A stretch of 64,000 nt of DNA, taken from positions 12,305,501 to 12,369,500 of the forward strand of contig JAQJVK010000006.1 of assembly GCA_035578135.1 (NCBI GenBank). Direction: 5' to 3'. Positions 1 to 8,566 of this stretch are shown here, piece by piece. How positions within the stretch are numbered: the first letter of the stretch is position 1; every line of letters starts with the position of its first letter. Under the pieces are notes generated by a model, which was not told where the DNA came from, ran no database searches, and saw nothing but the letters and a program-made list of their open reading frames with translations. This stretch comes from Flexamia atlantica (lineage: Eukaryota > Arthropoda > Insecta > Hemiptera > Cicadellidae). Both the position numbers and the translations under genes were made by a program.

Positions 1-40
1 ATAAATACGAAACTTTAACGTTGAGAGGCTCAGTTCTGTT
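1..40 (+). promoter_or_regulatory. TATA box plus arthropod-type initiator
   Basis: The window opens with ATAAATA, and an initiator-like TCAGTT follows at about 30-35, a TATA-to-Inr distance of about 28 bp, as in arthropod core promoters and in many small DNA viruses and transposons. The first ATG of the 73-aa ORF follows at 61, giving a very short leader. Upstream sequence is outside the window, so further promoter elements cannot be judged. Confidence 0.45.
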
Positions 41-60
41 TAAGACAAGCTACAACCAAC

Positions 61-282
61 ATGTCATCCAAAAGAAATAATCTAACACTTATAACTTATT
101 GTTGCAAAGAAAAATGTTTTAGAATACCTGAAGATCAAGTTGACGGAAAAGCTTGTACAAAATGTAATTCTTTCAGCTATTGTAAATGTAGTTGCAAAAC
201 ATATCAAAAGAACCGGTTGGATAAACTAGAAGAATTGCAACATCGACTCGGTCTATTGTGGCAACGATTAAATTCAAAGTGA
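61..282 (+). CDS. Small cysteine-rich ORF (73 aa), unidentified
   Basis: A 73-codon ORF that starts at the first ATG after a TATA/Inr pair. Its centre is cysteine-rich: CC, then C, then a CxxC and a CxC-x-C cluster between residues 14 and 45, a spacing that could bind one or two zinc ions. The C-terminal 25 residues are Lys/Arg/Leu-rich and could form an amphipathic helix. It overlaps by 25 nt the start of a second ORF in another frame, as in very compact viral or transposon units. I do not recognise the family. It could be an accessory gene of an integrated viral or mobile element, or the last exon of something that begins outside the window. Confidence 0.4.
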   Translation: MSSKRNNLTLITYCCKEKCFRIPEDQVDGKACTKCNSFSYCKCSCKTYQKNRLDKLEELQHRLGLLWQRLNSK

Positions 283-593
283 TTAAACAAACACCTGCCA
301 TTACCCCCACCACTACCCCCACTACCATCGGAGGTACCTGCAGCACCGGCTTTGCAATAGTCATTCCTGCTACACCTCTCGTCGAGCAAACAACTCTAGT
401 CATGTCTCTCAACATTCGCGGGATTCACTACAACACTATCAATCTTACAACCTACAAGGATTTGGAAATTTTTAGTGAAGAACTAAAACAACTTATAACC
501 ACTGGGTTTGGTTTATCTTTAGAACTTTACGCAACAAACAATCAAAACGAAAAAAAATGTGTTTTTGCCAACTTACAACAACAAGAAGAATGA
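258..593 (+). CDS. Overlapping ORF (111 aa), unidentified
   Basis: A 111-codon ORF whose ATG lies inside the end of the preceding ORF in a different frame. The first 35 residues are Thr/Pro-rich, and the rest is a mixed alpha/beta-like stretch ending in a Glu/Gln-rich tail. There is no signal peptide and no long hydrophobic segment. A poly(A) signal (AATAAA within the A-rich run at 689-700) follows about 100 bp later. Overlap plus a shared promoter suggests translation from one transcript by leaky scanning. No family recognised; function unknown. Confidence 0.4.
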   Translation: MATIKFKVIKQTPAITPTTTPTTIGGTCSTGFAIVIPATPLVEQTTLVMSLNIRGIHYNTINLTTYKDLEIFSEELKQLITTGFGLSLELYATNNQNEKKCVFANLQQQEE

Positions 594-688
594 AAATAAA
601 CAAGAACTTTCAGCACCGACAACAACTTACTTTTCAAATTTGGGAGCAAACTTTACTAACTTGTAAAATAATACTTTTGTAAAAAAAC

Positions 689-745
689 AAATAAATAAAA
701 AAAAGAAAATATCTTGCATTTTCGGATCTTCCGAAAATGCAAGAT
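689..745 (+). terminator. Poly(A) signal followed by 16-bp perfect hairpin
   Basis: AAATAAATAAA-type poly(A) signal, then a perfect inverted repeat: left arm 711-726 (ATCTTGCATTTTCGGA), 3-nt loop 727-729, right arm 730-745, followed by a T run. It lies about 115 bp after the stop of the second ORF, so it probably marks the 3' end of the two-ORF unit. A stem this long is unusual at a eukaryotic 3' end. Confidence 0.5.
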
Positions 746-785
746 CTTTTTTAAAAACATCCCCAAAAGACCTTGACACACTTCC

Positions 786-960
786 GGCCATTTAAAATTT
801 AAATACCCAGCACAGCAGGGCATTTAAACTTTAAATACCCACCTACAACACGTCACAGCTACGTCACAGCTGATGACGTCACTTCCGGTCACGTGACCGG
901 AAGTAGCTGTCAAAAAATTGACTGCCTGTCAAAGTTTGATTGGGCCAGAAACGCCACATC
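786..960 (+). promoter_or_regulatory. Palindromic promoter-like block (CRE, ETS, E-box, CCAAT)
   Basis: Two near-palindromic ATTTAAA...TTTAAATACCCA motifs (786-836) precede repeated ACGTCACAGCT words, a CRE (TGACGTCA, about 874-881), and then a perfect 24-bp palindrome at 881-904. Each palindrome half reads ACTTCCGGTCAC, so it holds two divergent ETS-type sites (CCGGAAGT) around GTCACGTGAC, an E-box. TTGATTGGGCC (inverted CCAAT box) follows at about 938-948. This resembles a TATA-less housekeeping promoter, possibly bidirectional. The alternative is the terminal palindrome of an inserted virus-like element. No convincing downstream coding exon was found within the window. Confidence 0.4.
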
Positions 961-1692
961 GCCACTACTAGTTTTTATTTAGTTGCCATGAGAACTATTA
1001 TTAATTTTCTGTTTGTTTAACTGATAAGTATAAGTAAAGCTTCAAATCGCTTGGATTTAATGGAAACTTATTTTCGCTAACGTTTTTTGTTACGTTTCCT
1101 CAGAAAATATGTTACGTTTTTGATTTTAGATGACAATTACTTGTGAATACTGATAAACTATTTTTATTTTTATTTTTAGAAGTAATAAAGGTTAAACAAA
1201 ACATTACGTCTATAGGGCATGAAAAGTTCCACTTTTCTATTATGCCAAAGTTTAAATTAATTTACCTATATATATATGAAAGTCATCGACCGAGAAACTA
1301 TTTACGGCGCACATTAACATTAACATAGCTCAAACTTTACTGCGGCTTATATTTTTACAAGAGCGGCAATTACTGTTTGGTTGAAGTAGAGAATTTTAAG
1401 GAGGCAAGAAGGCTTTTAATGAATTCTATTGAAGTAAAGAAAATTTATAAATCAAGTCTCTAGGGGTAAAGGGGCAAAAGCTCAAAAGCAAAAAAAGTAT
1501 AATCAAGTGTTTGGGTACAAATTATAATAAGCAAAAGTTTTCCAAAGAGGAAGCAAGGGAGTTTTTACAAGGAAGAAATTCTTCTCAAACTAAATTTCTT
1601 AATACCGTGTATGAAACAAACAGCAAATTATTATACAATTTATAATTAACTGTTTTTATGAATTCACATCACAGATTAATACCAGAACTCAC

Positions 1693-1914
1693 TCTGAAGT
1701 TTTCGCTCATGAAGCAATATATTAGGGGGTTGACGAAGCTGTTGGCGTTGGCGAGCCACAGACAGCCGAAGTAGGAGAGGACGTAGAGCAGGCGCGAGGT
1801 GTCGGTCTCCGAGTTGGCGAAGTCGGGGAAGAAGGCGTAGATCGCGTTAAATGTCTGCAGGGGCAACCAGCAGAGAGAAAACAGCACCACTATTGTCACC
1901 AGCATTTTTATCAC
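1693..1914 (-). CDS. Neuropeptide-type GPCR, exon 6 (TM6-TM7)
   Basis: 74 codons, phase 0 at both ends. The acceptor is TTCCAG|GTG at 1914 and a strong donor AGA|GTGAGT lies after 1693. The exon starts VIKMLVTIVVLFSLCWLPLQ, which is TM6 with the class-A CWLP toggle motif. Extracellular loop 3 follows, rich in acidic residues (PDFANSETDTS), then TM7 ending in SFVNPLIYCFMSENFR, the NPxxY motif plus the start of helix 8. It joins exon 5 as ...LRAKRK|VIKML without a frame change. The gene must continue beyond this donor because the cytoplasmic tail is missing. No tail exon was recognised between 1 and 1692, so it may lie outside the window. The CWLPLQ and NPLIY style fits insect peptide receptors of the tachykinin/kinin/NPY/RYamide assemblage. 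Confidence 0.92.
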
Positions 1915-3926
1915 CTGGAATAAAATCGTTTATCCTTGAATAACAAACAGTTGATACTTTCAAACCTATTAATAATTTCATTTCTACTGGCAAAGTAAAT
2001 TAAACTGTGAAATACCCGAATCAGGTTACAACATATAACTATTCTCTTAGTTTGATAAGCTTGGTGTATGTTGGCTACAAGTATTGAGATAGTTCAGATA
2101 ACCAGGCACCGCAGGAACTTATTAGTGGTTTATCCTTGTTTGACCAACTATTAATTAGTTTTCATTAGTTCTCAAATTTGTTGACATAAAAAATATTTTC
2201 TGTCGTAATTACTTGTAAATATAAATTAAATCTTTGTGTTTTGCATGTAAATTACTGAATATGTAAAATTTAACCGACTACAAAAAGTTAAATAACATAA
2301 AAATTAAAGAAAGTTAAGTTTAACAAGATAAAGCTTACATCATCCCATAACTTACCGCGAGAAAGATACAAGTATAACACTCGCTACAATGGGTATAAAG
2401 TCGGGAACTAATGAAACCGTCGGATGGTTGACTCATTGATTATGTAAACTGTAGGATGGGGTGAATTGATTAATGAACAAGTCAAGTTTGGCGGTACTTA
2501 TCGCAACTTGTTTCCGGAACTTCCTGAAGCACCAAGTGTAAAGCTGTGACGCTAATTATATTTAGTTACACTCTGTGTTGAATTGATGTGATTTGTTAAA
2601 AAAACCGTTAGCCGTTTTGATATATTTAATTTAATTTACTATAACAAGGCCTAATCTAAGGAATATATTTGCCTTAGATGTAATTCAAACCCAAAATTAA
2701 ATATTTTTAGATCAGTGAATTACAAACAAAACGAATTATTAATTATCATAACAAAGTTGTTTTCAAAGCGATTACATAACTTATTCTTGATTTTACGCAA
2801 ATCCAACCTTAATATAACTTCTTACTTTTATACACTTAAATTCCTGTGTAGTTTATTACTTTTCGGGACTGAAAATCCACTGTCATGAGTTTAATAATGT
2901 AATTATATTTTAGTATAATTAACATATCTTAAATCTAATTCCGTACTCTCTATTTTATTTGGGTGAGGGGGGGTGTACAGCTACCTTGCGCTTGGCGCGG
3001 AGCTGGACGAGGTCGCGGTCGGGGTCGGCGTTGCCCGGCGAGGAGCGGCGCCACGCGATGGAGGAGTAGGTGAGGGGGGTACAGCTACCTTGCGCTTGGC
3101 GCGGAGCTGGACGAGGTCGCGGTCGGGATCGGCGTTGCCCGGCGAGGAGCGCCGCCACGCGATGGTGGAGTAGGTGAGGAGGGGTACAGTTACCTTGCGC
3201 TTGGCGCGGAGCTGGACGAGGTCGCGGTCGGGGTCGGCGTTGCCCGGCGAGGAGCGCCGCCACGCGATGGTGGAGTAGGTGAGGAGGGGTACAGTTACCT
3301 TGCGCTTGGCGCGGAGCTGGACGAGGTCGCGGTCGGGGTCGGCGTTGCCCGGCGAGGAGCGCCGCCACGCGATGGTGGAGTAGGTGAGGAGGGGTACAGT
3401 TACCTTGCGCTTAGCACGGAGCTGGACGAGGTCGCGGTCGGGGTCGGCGTTCCCTGGCGAGGAGCAGCGCCACGCGATGGAGGAGTAGGTGAGGGGGGTA
3501 CAGTTACCTTGCGCTTGGCGCGGAGCTGGACGAGGTCGCGGTCGGGGTCGGCGTTCCCTGGCGAGGAGCGGCGCCACGCGATGGAGGAGTAGGTGAGGGG
3601 GGGTACAGTTACCTTGCGCTTGGCGCGGAGCTGGACGAGGTCGCGGTCGGGGTCGGCGTTCCCTGGCGAGGAGCAGCGCCACGCGATGGAGGAGTAGGTG
3701 AGGGGGGTACAGTTACCTTGCGCTTGGCGCGGAGCTGGACGAGGTCGCGGTCGGGGTCGGCGTTCCCTGGCGAGGAGCGGCGCCACGCGATGGAGGAGTA
3801 GGTGAGGGGGGGTACAGTTACCTTGCGCTTGGCGCGGAGCTGGACGAGGTCGCGGTCGGGGTCGGCGTTGCCCGGCGAGGAGCGGCGCCACGCGATGGAG
3901 GAGTAGGTGAGGAGGGGTACAGTTAC
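1915..3926 (-). other. GPCR intron 5, half filled by exon-derived array
   Basis: A GT (3926-3925) to AG intron of about 2 kb between the TM5 and TM6 exons. Its 5' half (minus sense) is the tandem array of exon-5 fragments. The rest, 1915-2955, is plain AT-rich sequence in which I see no other feature. Confidence 0.85.
2958..3925 (-). repeat. Nine-copy 104-105 bp tandem array derived from exon 5 and its splice donor
   Basis: Units start (plus-strand CCTTGCGCTT, which is the donor end) at 2984, 3088, 3193, 3298, 3403, 3507, 3612, 3716 and 3821; the genuine exon's own copy is at 3926. Each unit equals about 90 nt of exon 5 (codons for the end of TM5 and loop 3, TYSSIAW..RRSSPGNADPDRD..) plus about 15 nt of intron, beginning with the donor GTAACTGTACCCC. 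All nine lack 9 nt (the KMW codons) present in the parent exon. 105-nt spacings keep the receptor frame and 104-nt spacings shift it; the difference lies in the C-tract length. No unit has an AG acceptor before its coding part, so the units look like stacked alternative 5' splice sites rather than cassette exons. Minisatellite expansion alone would also explain the structure. Confidence 0.9.
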
Positions 3927-4145
3927 CTTGCGCTTGGCGCGGAGCTGGACGAGGTCGCGGTCGGGGTCGGCGTTGCCCGGCGAGGAGCGCCGCCACATCT
4001 TCCACGCGATGGAGGAGTAGGTGAGCGCCAGGCCGAACAGTGGGATGAAGAAGGTGAAGAGGAAGATGAAGACGGTGTAGTAGCGGCTGTGCTGCGGCTC
4101 GGCCCAGCGCTCCGAGCAGTCCTGGTTCAGCCTGGCCGGGCAAAA
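3927..4145 (-). CDS. Neuropeptide-type GPCR, exon 5 (ECL2, TM5, ICL3)
   Basis: 73 codons in phase 0, ending CGCAAG|GTAACT. It contains the extracellular loop 2 cysteine (DCSERW), whose disulfide partner is the TM3 cysteine of exon 3, then TM5 (YYTVFIFLFTFFIPLFGLAL with the conserved Pro), then intracellular loop 3 (AWKMWRRSSPGNADPDRD, LRAKRK), a basic, G-protein-contacting region typical of peptide receptors. The 5' border is uncertain. AAG|TTTTGC (start 4145) pairs with a donor at 7162. CCAG|GCTG (start 4131) pairs with an earlier donor at 7178. Both keep the frame. The 3' 90 nt of this exon seeded the adjacent tandem array. Confidence 0.88.
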
Positions 4146-4309
4146 CTTCAAGTAAAGATTCAATCCGTGATCCTGATAGAAAGTTTTCTGATTGCTTCAG
4201 AATTAGGTAGACGAATGGAGAGTTTTATGACGTAATATCTTTTTTATGAGGTGATACAACTGCAATTTTAAAAGTATCTCATTTGTTCATGCCCTTATTC
4301 CTTTAAACT

Positions 4310-5095
4310 GGGTGTTCAAAAAGTCTCCCTGGACCCGAAACCAAACTGCCTACGACGCCCACACTGTTCCTCCCCTCAGAGAATTCCTCACCCAACTCCA
4401 AATACCTCGGCCGAGCCCGCTCCTCAGCCATCCTGCAGCCTTTCTTCCAACCCTACTTCACTAACCGACCTAGCCTGACACTTCACCACCTCGTAGCCCT
4501 CGACAACCCACCCCCACCCCAACCACCCCAACTGCCCCAACCCCCACCATAACCATCCAGACCAACACCACCAGAGTACGGTACAGGCCGTAGGCCTGCG
4601 ACCGTACCAAAATTTTTTGGAAGCGACCCTACCCTGACCAACCCACCCACCTTTGAAAGACGCCACTCCCCGACTAACACCACATCACTGCACCTCACGC
4701 AAGAACCACACAAAACTTCCGAACCTCAACACCAGCGTAGCAGCAGGCATTCGTATGTAACTTAATCTCGTATTAAACTACAAAGTCCTGCTGCAACGCC
4801 CCATCCCCACTCACACCGAACCACCCGTCATCACCAGACCAAACTCCTCACAATGACACTCGACCACAACTCACCACTGCCCAACTCACACCGACCCCAC
4901 CGAAATCCACACCCAACCATTACCAACCAACCACCAGCATAACTGCAGGCATTCGTATTAAACTATTCTCGTATTGAACTACAAAGTCCTGCAGCTGTGC
5001 GCTACCCTAACCCACCTGTCCAAGGCTGAAGAGGGAACAATCCCTATAACAGCCTCAGTGTGCCGACCCGGCCACTGGAACCTCACGATCACGTC
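4310..5095. repeat. C/A-rich, strand-asymmetric repeat block
   Basis: This block begins with TGGGTGTTCAAAAAGTCTCC, which resembles a transposon TIR, and the plus strand is then almost devoid of G over long runs (about 4490-4560 and 4800-4930). Within it, a GGCATTCGTAT...CTCGTATT(A/G)AACTACAAAGTCCTGC module occurs twice (about 4747-4794 and 4944-4993). A strong hairpin (GTACGGTACAGGCC and its partner) lies at 4576-4607. No matching right TIR was found, so it may be a truncated element. Confidence 0.4.
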
Positions 5096-5334
5096 ACGTC
5101 AAAAGTCTTAAGATGACTTAGTAATTTTATTAATATTCAAGATAGATCACTAGAATTTGAAAATACGATCTTTTATATCAAAACTATTTTAATGCACGTT
5201 TGGTGTTCTCAAAACACCTCATTTTTGTAGCAGTGAGAAAAAATCTTCATTCATTAAAAAAATATACGTTTAGCCATCTTGGCCCTTTTTGAATAACCGG
5301 TTATGCAGTTACCGATCCATTTCTACTGTTATGA

Positions 5335-5485
5335 ACGTAATAGTAGTTTTCATTACTAGGAGCGAAAGTGGCTCTTTTTGGTACGAGATCGTAATTTTCA
5401 GGCGAGGCGCAGCCGAGCTTGGAAATGCGATTGAGTACCAAGGAGACACTTTTGCTCCGTGTGATGAACAACTATTTTCATCATT
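5335..5485. repeat. Long imperfect inverted repeat (about 58-bp arms)
   Basis: Arms at about 5340-5400 and 5423-5482 pair over nearly 60 bp with scattered mismatches: GGAGCGAAAGTGG against CACTTTTGCTCC, and TTGGTAC against GTACCAA. The loop is a GC-rich 22 bp. This is a small MITE or a hairpin-forming transcript. The overlapping 60-70 aa ORFs on both strands are by-products of the symmetry. Confidence 0.5.
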
Positions 5486-6148
5486 ATGTAAAATAACCAT
5501 TTAATCGTTAAAAAATTAGACTACATAATTTTGAGGTTATCCAAAATAGTCATCGTCATTTACACATCTTTTAGTTGTTTACAAACACAAGTTAAGAAAT
5601 CGTTCAACCTTTCTAACGTAACATAAACAAATTTTGATATTAGAGTACGGCAAAATTTACCATATGTTTTTCCAGTACTCCTATTCGAAGTGATCCAAAA
5701 ACGATCATTTTGCGTACGATTTAGAGAACTAAAAACGGCTGTTTTTGGGACAGTATGATGAAAAATAACCTTTTCATTATACCATCGCGTTAAACTACTG
5801 TTTTAAATATTCTTAGCTGTGATAGAAACTAACCGTTACCAGGTGGTCGTGTAAACTAAAATGAAAAACCCGGAAAAAGTACTAGTTATGTCAAAGAGTG
5901 TTTACAAACATACAAATATAAACATGGTTGATTCAAATATGCCTGAATCTATATTAATACGAGCAAATGAATTGTAATATGTTTTGTTAGTAAACAACAG
6001 AAATGTAACCACTGATAACACTAACATAACGTCACCATTTTTGACGTACTAACAAGTTTTAAAATATTAAAAGAAGGTGGTATGATGAAAAGTACCGTTC
6101 GTGACTCGTCCGAAAATGCTGTAACGGTGCTCGATAGAATACTGTATA

Positions 6149-6911
6149 CAGGGTGTCTCACCTAAGGTGTCTCAAATGGATTGCGGACGAACCAGAAGTC
6201 CTACATAGATAAAACAAAATCGATAGAACGGTGCAGTACTCAAGTTTAACTGATGCAAATTTAAATGCCCTGAAGACTACATTTTTAACATGGGCTTAAA
6301 TGGAGTTTTTTGCTTATAACTACAAAACCACCAAAGATATAGCAGCTAGGTGTAAGTTCAAAAGTTGTTGGTCTTTGCAAGACCTGTAAAATGATGTGCT
6401 ATTTGTCATATGCTGCCAATTATTTTTTTCCTTTCAGGGCTACCAACATTAAAACAAAATAAAATTTACTGTCAAAAACTTTTATTTTTTAAATGTTGGC
6501 ATGTCGTATATCAAATTAAAGCTGAGTTTACGAGGATTAATAATTTCTAAATAGACCAAAAATACGTTTTGTAGTTCTCGAGATACAGGGTATTCCGTAA
6601 ATACCAATATTTTTCATGAAAATGGCCGCCATTTTGAAATGAATAAAGATAAGTGAATTCTGTTTTCACCAAACTGGTCGTCTTGTTTAGAGCTTTAAAA
6701 CAATGCATAATATGACATATGTTTACATTTAAAAATTCTGAGGTTCGAACCCATGACCCCCAGTTTTTGCAACACCCTGTATTTTAAAAAGCTTAAAAAT
6801 ATTTTTTGTTGTTCCTTGCGGTCGATTTAGTGGGGTATGATTTTGTTTTATCTATGTAGGACTTCTGGTTCGTCCGCAATCCATTTGAGACACCTTAGGT
6901 GAGACACCCTG
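6149..6911. mobile_element. Fold-back element A, 'CAGGGTGTCTC' family, TA target site
   Basis: Terminal inverted repeats of about 80 bp (CAGGGTGTCTCACCTAAGGT... at 6149 and its complement ending at 6911) are flanked by TA on both sides inside a small palindrome (ACTGTA/TACAGT). The interior has no intact ORF. It includes the motif 'AATGGCCGCCATTTTGAAAT' and sequence shared with the larger element at 33685-35109. TA target and CAGGG ends fit a non-autonomous Tc1/mariner-type element. Compared with that relative it lacks most of the left arm, so it is a deletion derivative. Confidence 0.8.
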
Positions 6912-7161
6912 TATACAGTATTGACGCATTGTATACAATATGTAATTATTGTCGACACAATAAAGATATATTATTATTATTATTATTGTACTATTCATTA
7001 CTGTGCAGTCATCCAATTATTATTATACGAATAACATGTTTGTTGCATTATCTATTGAGTCTAGTAATTCTGAACGAACATGAAAACACTGTGCATACAT
7101 TTTATAAACCTGTTAATTGTATGAGTGCTTTACATACACGTTTGAAAGTGTCAAGTGATAC

Positions 7162-7312
7162 TCGCCTGCCGTCATACTTGAACTGGCGGGACTCGACCAC
7201 CTTGAGCTGTATGGCGGACACGAGCCCCGCCATCACCCAGATGCCGCAGATGATCGCCTTGTTGCGCAGGTTGCGGCTGTGCCGGTCGAAGGGGTACCAG
7301 ATGGCGCGATAC
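7162..7312 (-). CDS. Neuropeptide-type GPCR, exon 4 (end of DRY, ICL2, TM4)
   Basis: The acceptor GATTCAG|G at 7312 completes the Arg codon split with exon 3, giving DR|YRAIWYPFDRH, the DRY motif and loop 2. TM4 follows (AIICGIWVMAGLVSAIQL, with the conserved Trp), then the start of extracellular loop 2 (KVVESRQFKYDG). The donor is either CGA|GTATCA (end 7162, phase 0) or CAA|GTATGA (end 7178, phase 2), each matching one of the two possible acceptors of exon 5. GC content is far above that of the flanking introns. The plus-strand ORFs here are shadows. Confidence 0.88.
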
Positions 7313-7741
7313 CTGAATCAAACATGCCCTCTCGGGTGAGTGGACTTGGATTCATTTTAACAAAACATAACCTGTGGAAAATCGAACGCTTGGATAAAGT
7401 CGTCGATAGCCAGAATGTGTGATTGGAGATAGCCCATAGATGAGATGGTGAACCATACATCAACAATGCGAATTTAAATTATTGCGGCCTAAACAGTATA
7501 ATCAGATGGAAACATGGTCTTTAGGAAATCCAGCCCGTAGATTTATGTTTCATGTTACAAGAGTTTCACTCTAATACCGAGATGTTACTGTACTAAATTT
7601 GTACAATGCTTTTTGTGAGCTAATTAGCCAAAAAAATATATAAGATAGAGTATCTTTTAAATAGATGTGCTACTATAAATTTCACTGTTAGACACTAAAA
7701 TGAAACTGGCCTAATGTGTTTTTTTTTTAATATATTAAGAA

Positions 7742-7888
7742 CACCCCGTTGCAGCAGACTTGCAAACTCAGCGAATTTCAATTGCAAAAGAACATATTTC
7801 AATAATTCATAGCGAGATATGACATGTTTTTGTAAGCTCTATAAGAATAATATAGGGAGTGGGTATGCAGGCTTGCTGTAACAGGTAT
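7742..7888 (+). mobile_element. MITE, 'GCAGCAGAC' family, copy 1
   Basis: About 147 bp with ends ACCCCGTTGCAGCAGAC and (complement) ACCTGTTACAGCAAGCC. The internal motif AGCGAGATATGACATGTTTTTGTAAG is shared with the copy at 29388-29532. A diverged relative, oriented the other way to the 19755 copy, follows at about 7900-8170 (GGATAACATTGGGAATGAGTATGCTGCC). Confidence 0.65.
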
Positions 7889-8478
7889 GTTATACTGGGT
7901 GGTTTTAGTTAAGTATTTAATAGATCTGAACTACAATAATCCATATAACAAGTTTTATCAAAATAATTTTAGAAATAAGGAAGATAATTAATTTTTTAAA
8001 TTACCATAAGGATAACATTGGGAATGAGTATGCTGCCATGGGAAGGTTTGCTGCCATTATGAGTATGCTGATTTTAAGCCAATGAACATTCGATTTCATC
8101 TAGATGAAGCCAAGAAGCAAGTTTTAGTAAGATATGTTGAGAAATAATTGAGATTTAATTGAGATATAGAATAATACTTATTTTCAATAAAGTTAATATT
8201 GAAACAACGTATTGTGTTCACTACTTCCAATATCTCGTTAACCAATGGACATAGAGCAAACATTCTAGTTACAAAATAGTTTGTTTTTTCGAGCTGAATT
8301 CAATGGTGCTAACAAAAATTGGATTATTTTAATGTTTCTATATGAAAACCCCAAAATGTGTTTTTTGTTCCCATTTCCTTGGGGGACCCCCCCTTCCGAT
8401 GGTGTCTTATCGGGCTGGTTTACGAAATCGTTTACGTGATTACCACTTTACATATTGGTACCGAATTTCACTAAGCTC

Positions 8479-8480
<2 letters not shown>

Positions 8481-8566
<86 letters not shown>

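Larger units (their letters stand above)
4146..7161 (-). other. GPCR intron 4
   Basis: About 3 kb between the TM4 and TM5 exons. It holds the strand-asymmetric C-rich block (4310-5095), the long imperfect hairpin (5342-5480) and the fold-back element at 6149-6911. 5500-6140 is featureless AT-rich sequence apart from AT-rich words echoing the 5.3-kb hairpin. A short (ATT)n tract lies at about 6968-6988. Confidence 0.8.

Noticed and set aside
2955..4143. Long Pro/Arg-rich ORFs (137-247 aa) over the tandem array
   Set aside because: They are other frames of the GC-rich exon-derived repeat, where stops are rare. The only meaningful frame is the receptor frame continuing from exon 5.
6899..7339. 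146-aa plus-strand ORF over exon 4
   Set aside because: Its C-terminal half is the antisense of the TM4 exon, which has correct splice sites and receptor motifs on the minus strand.
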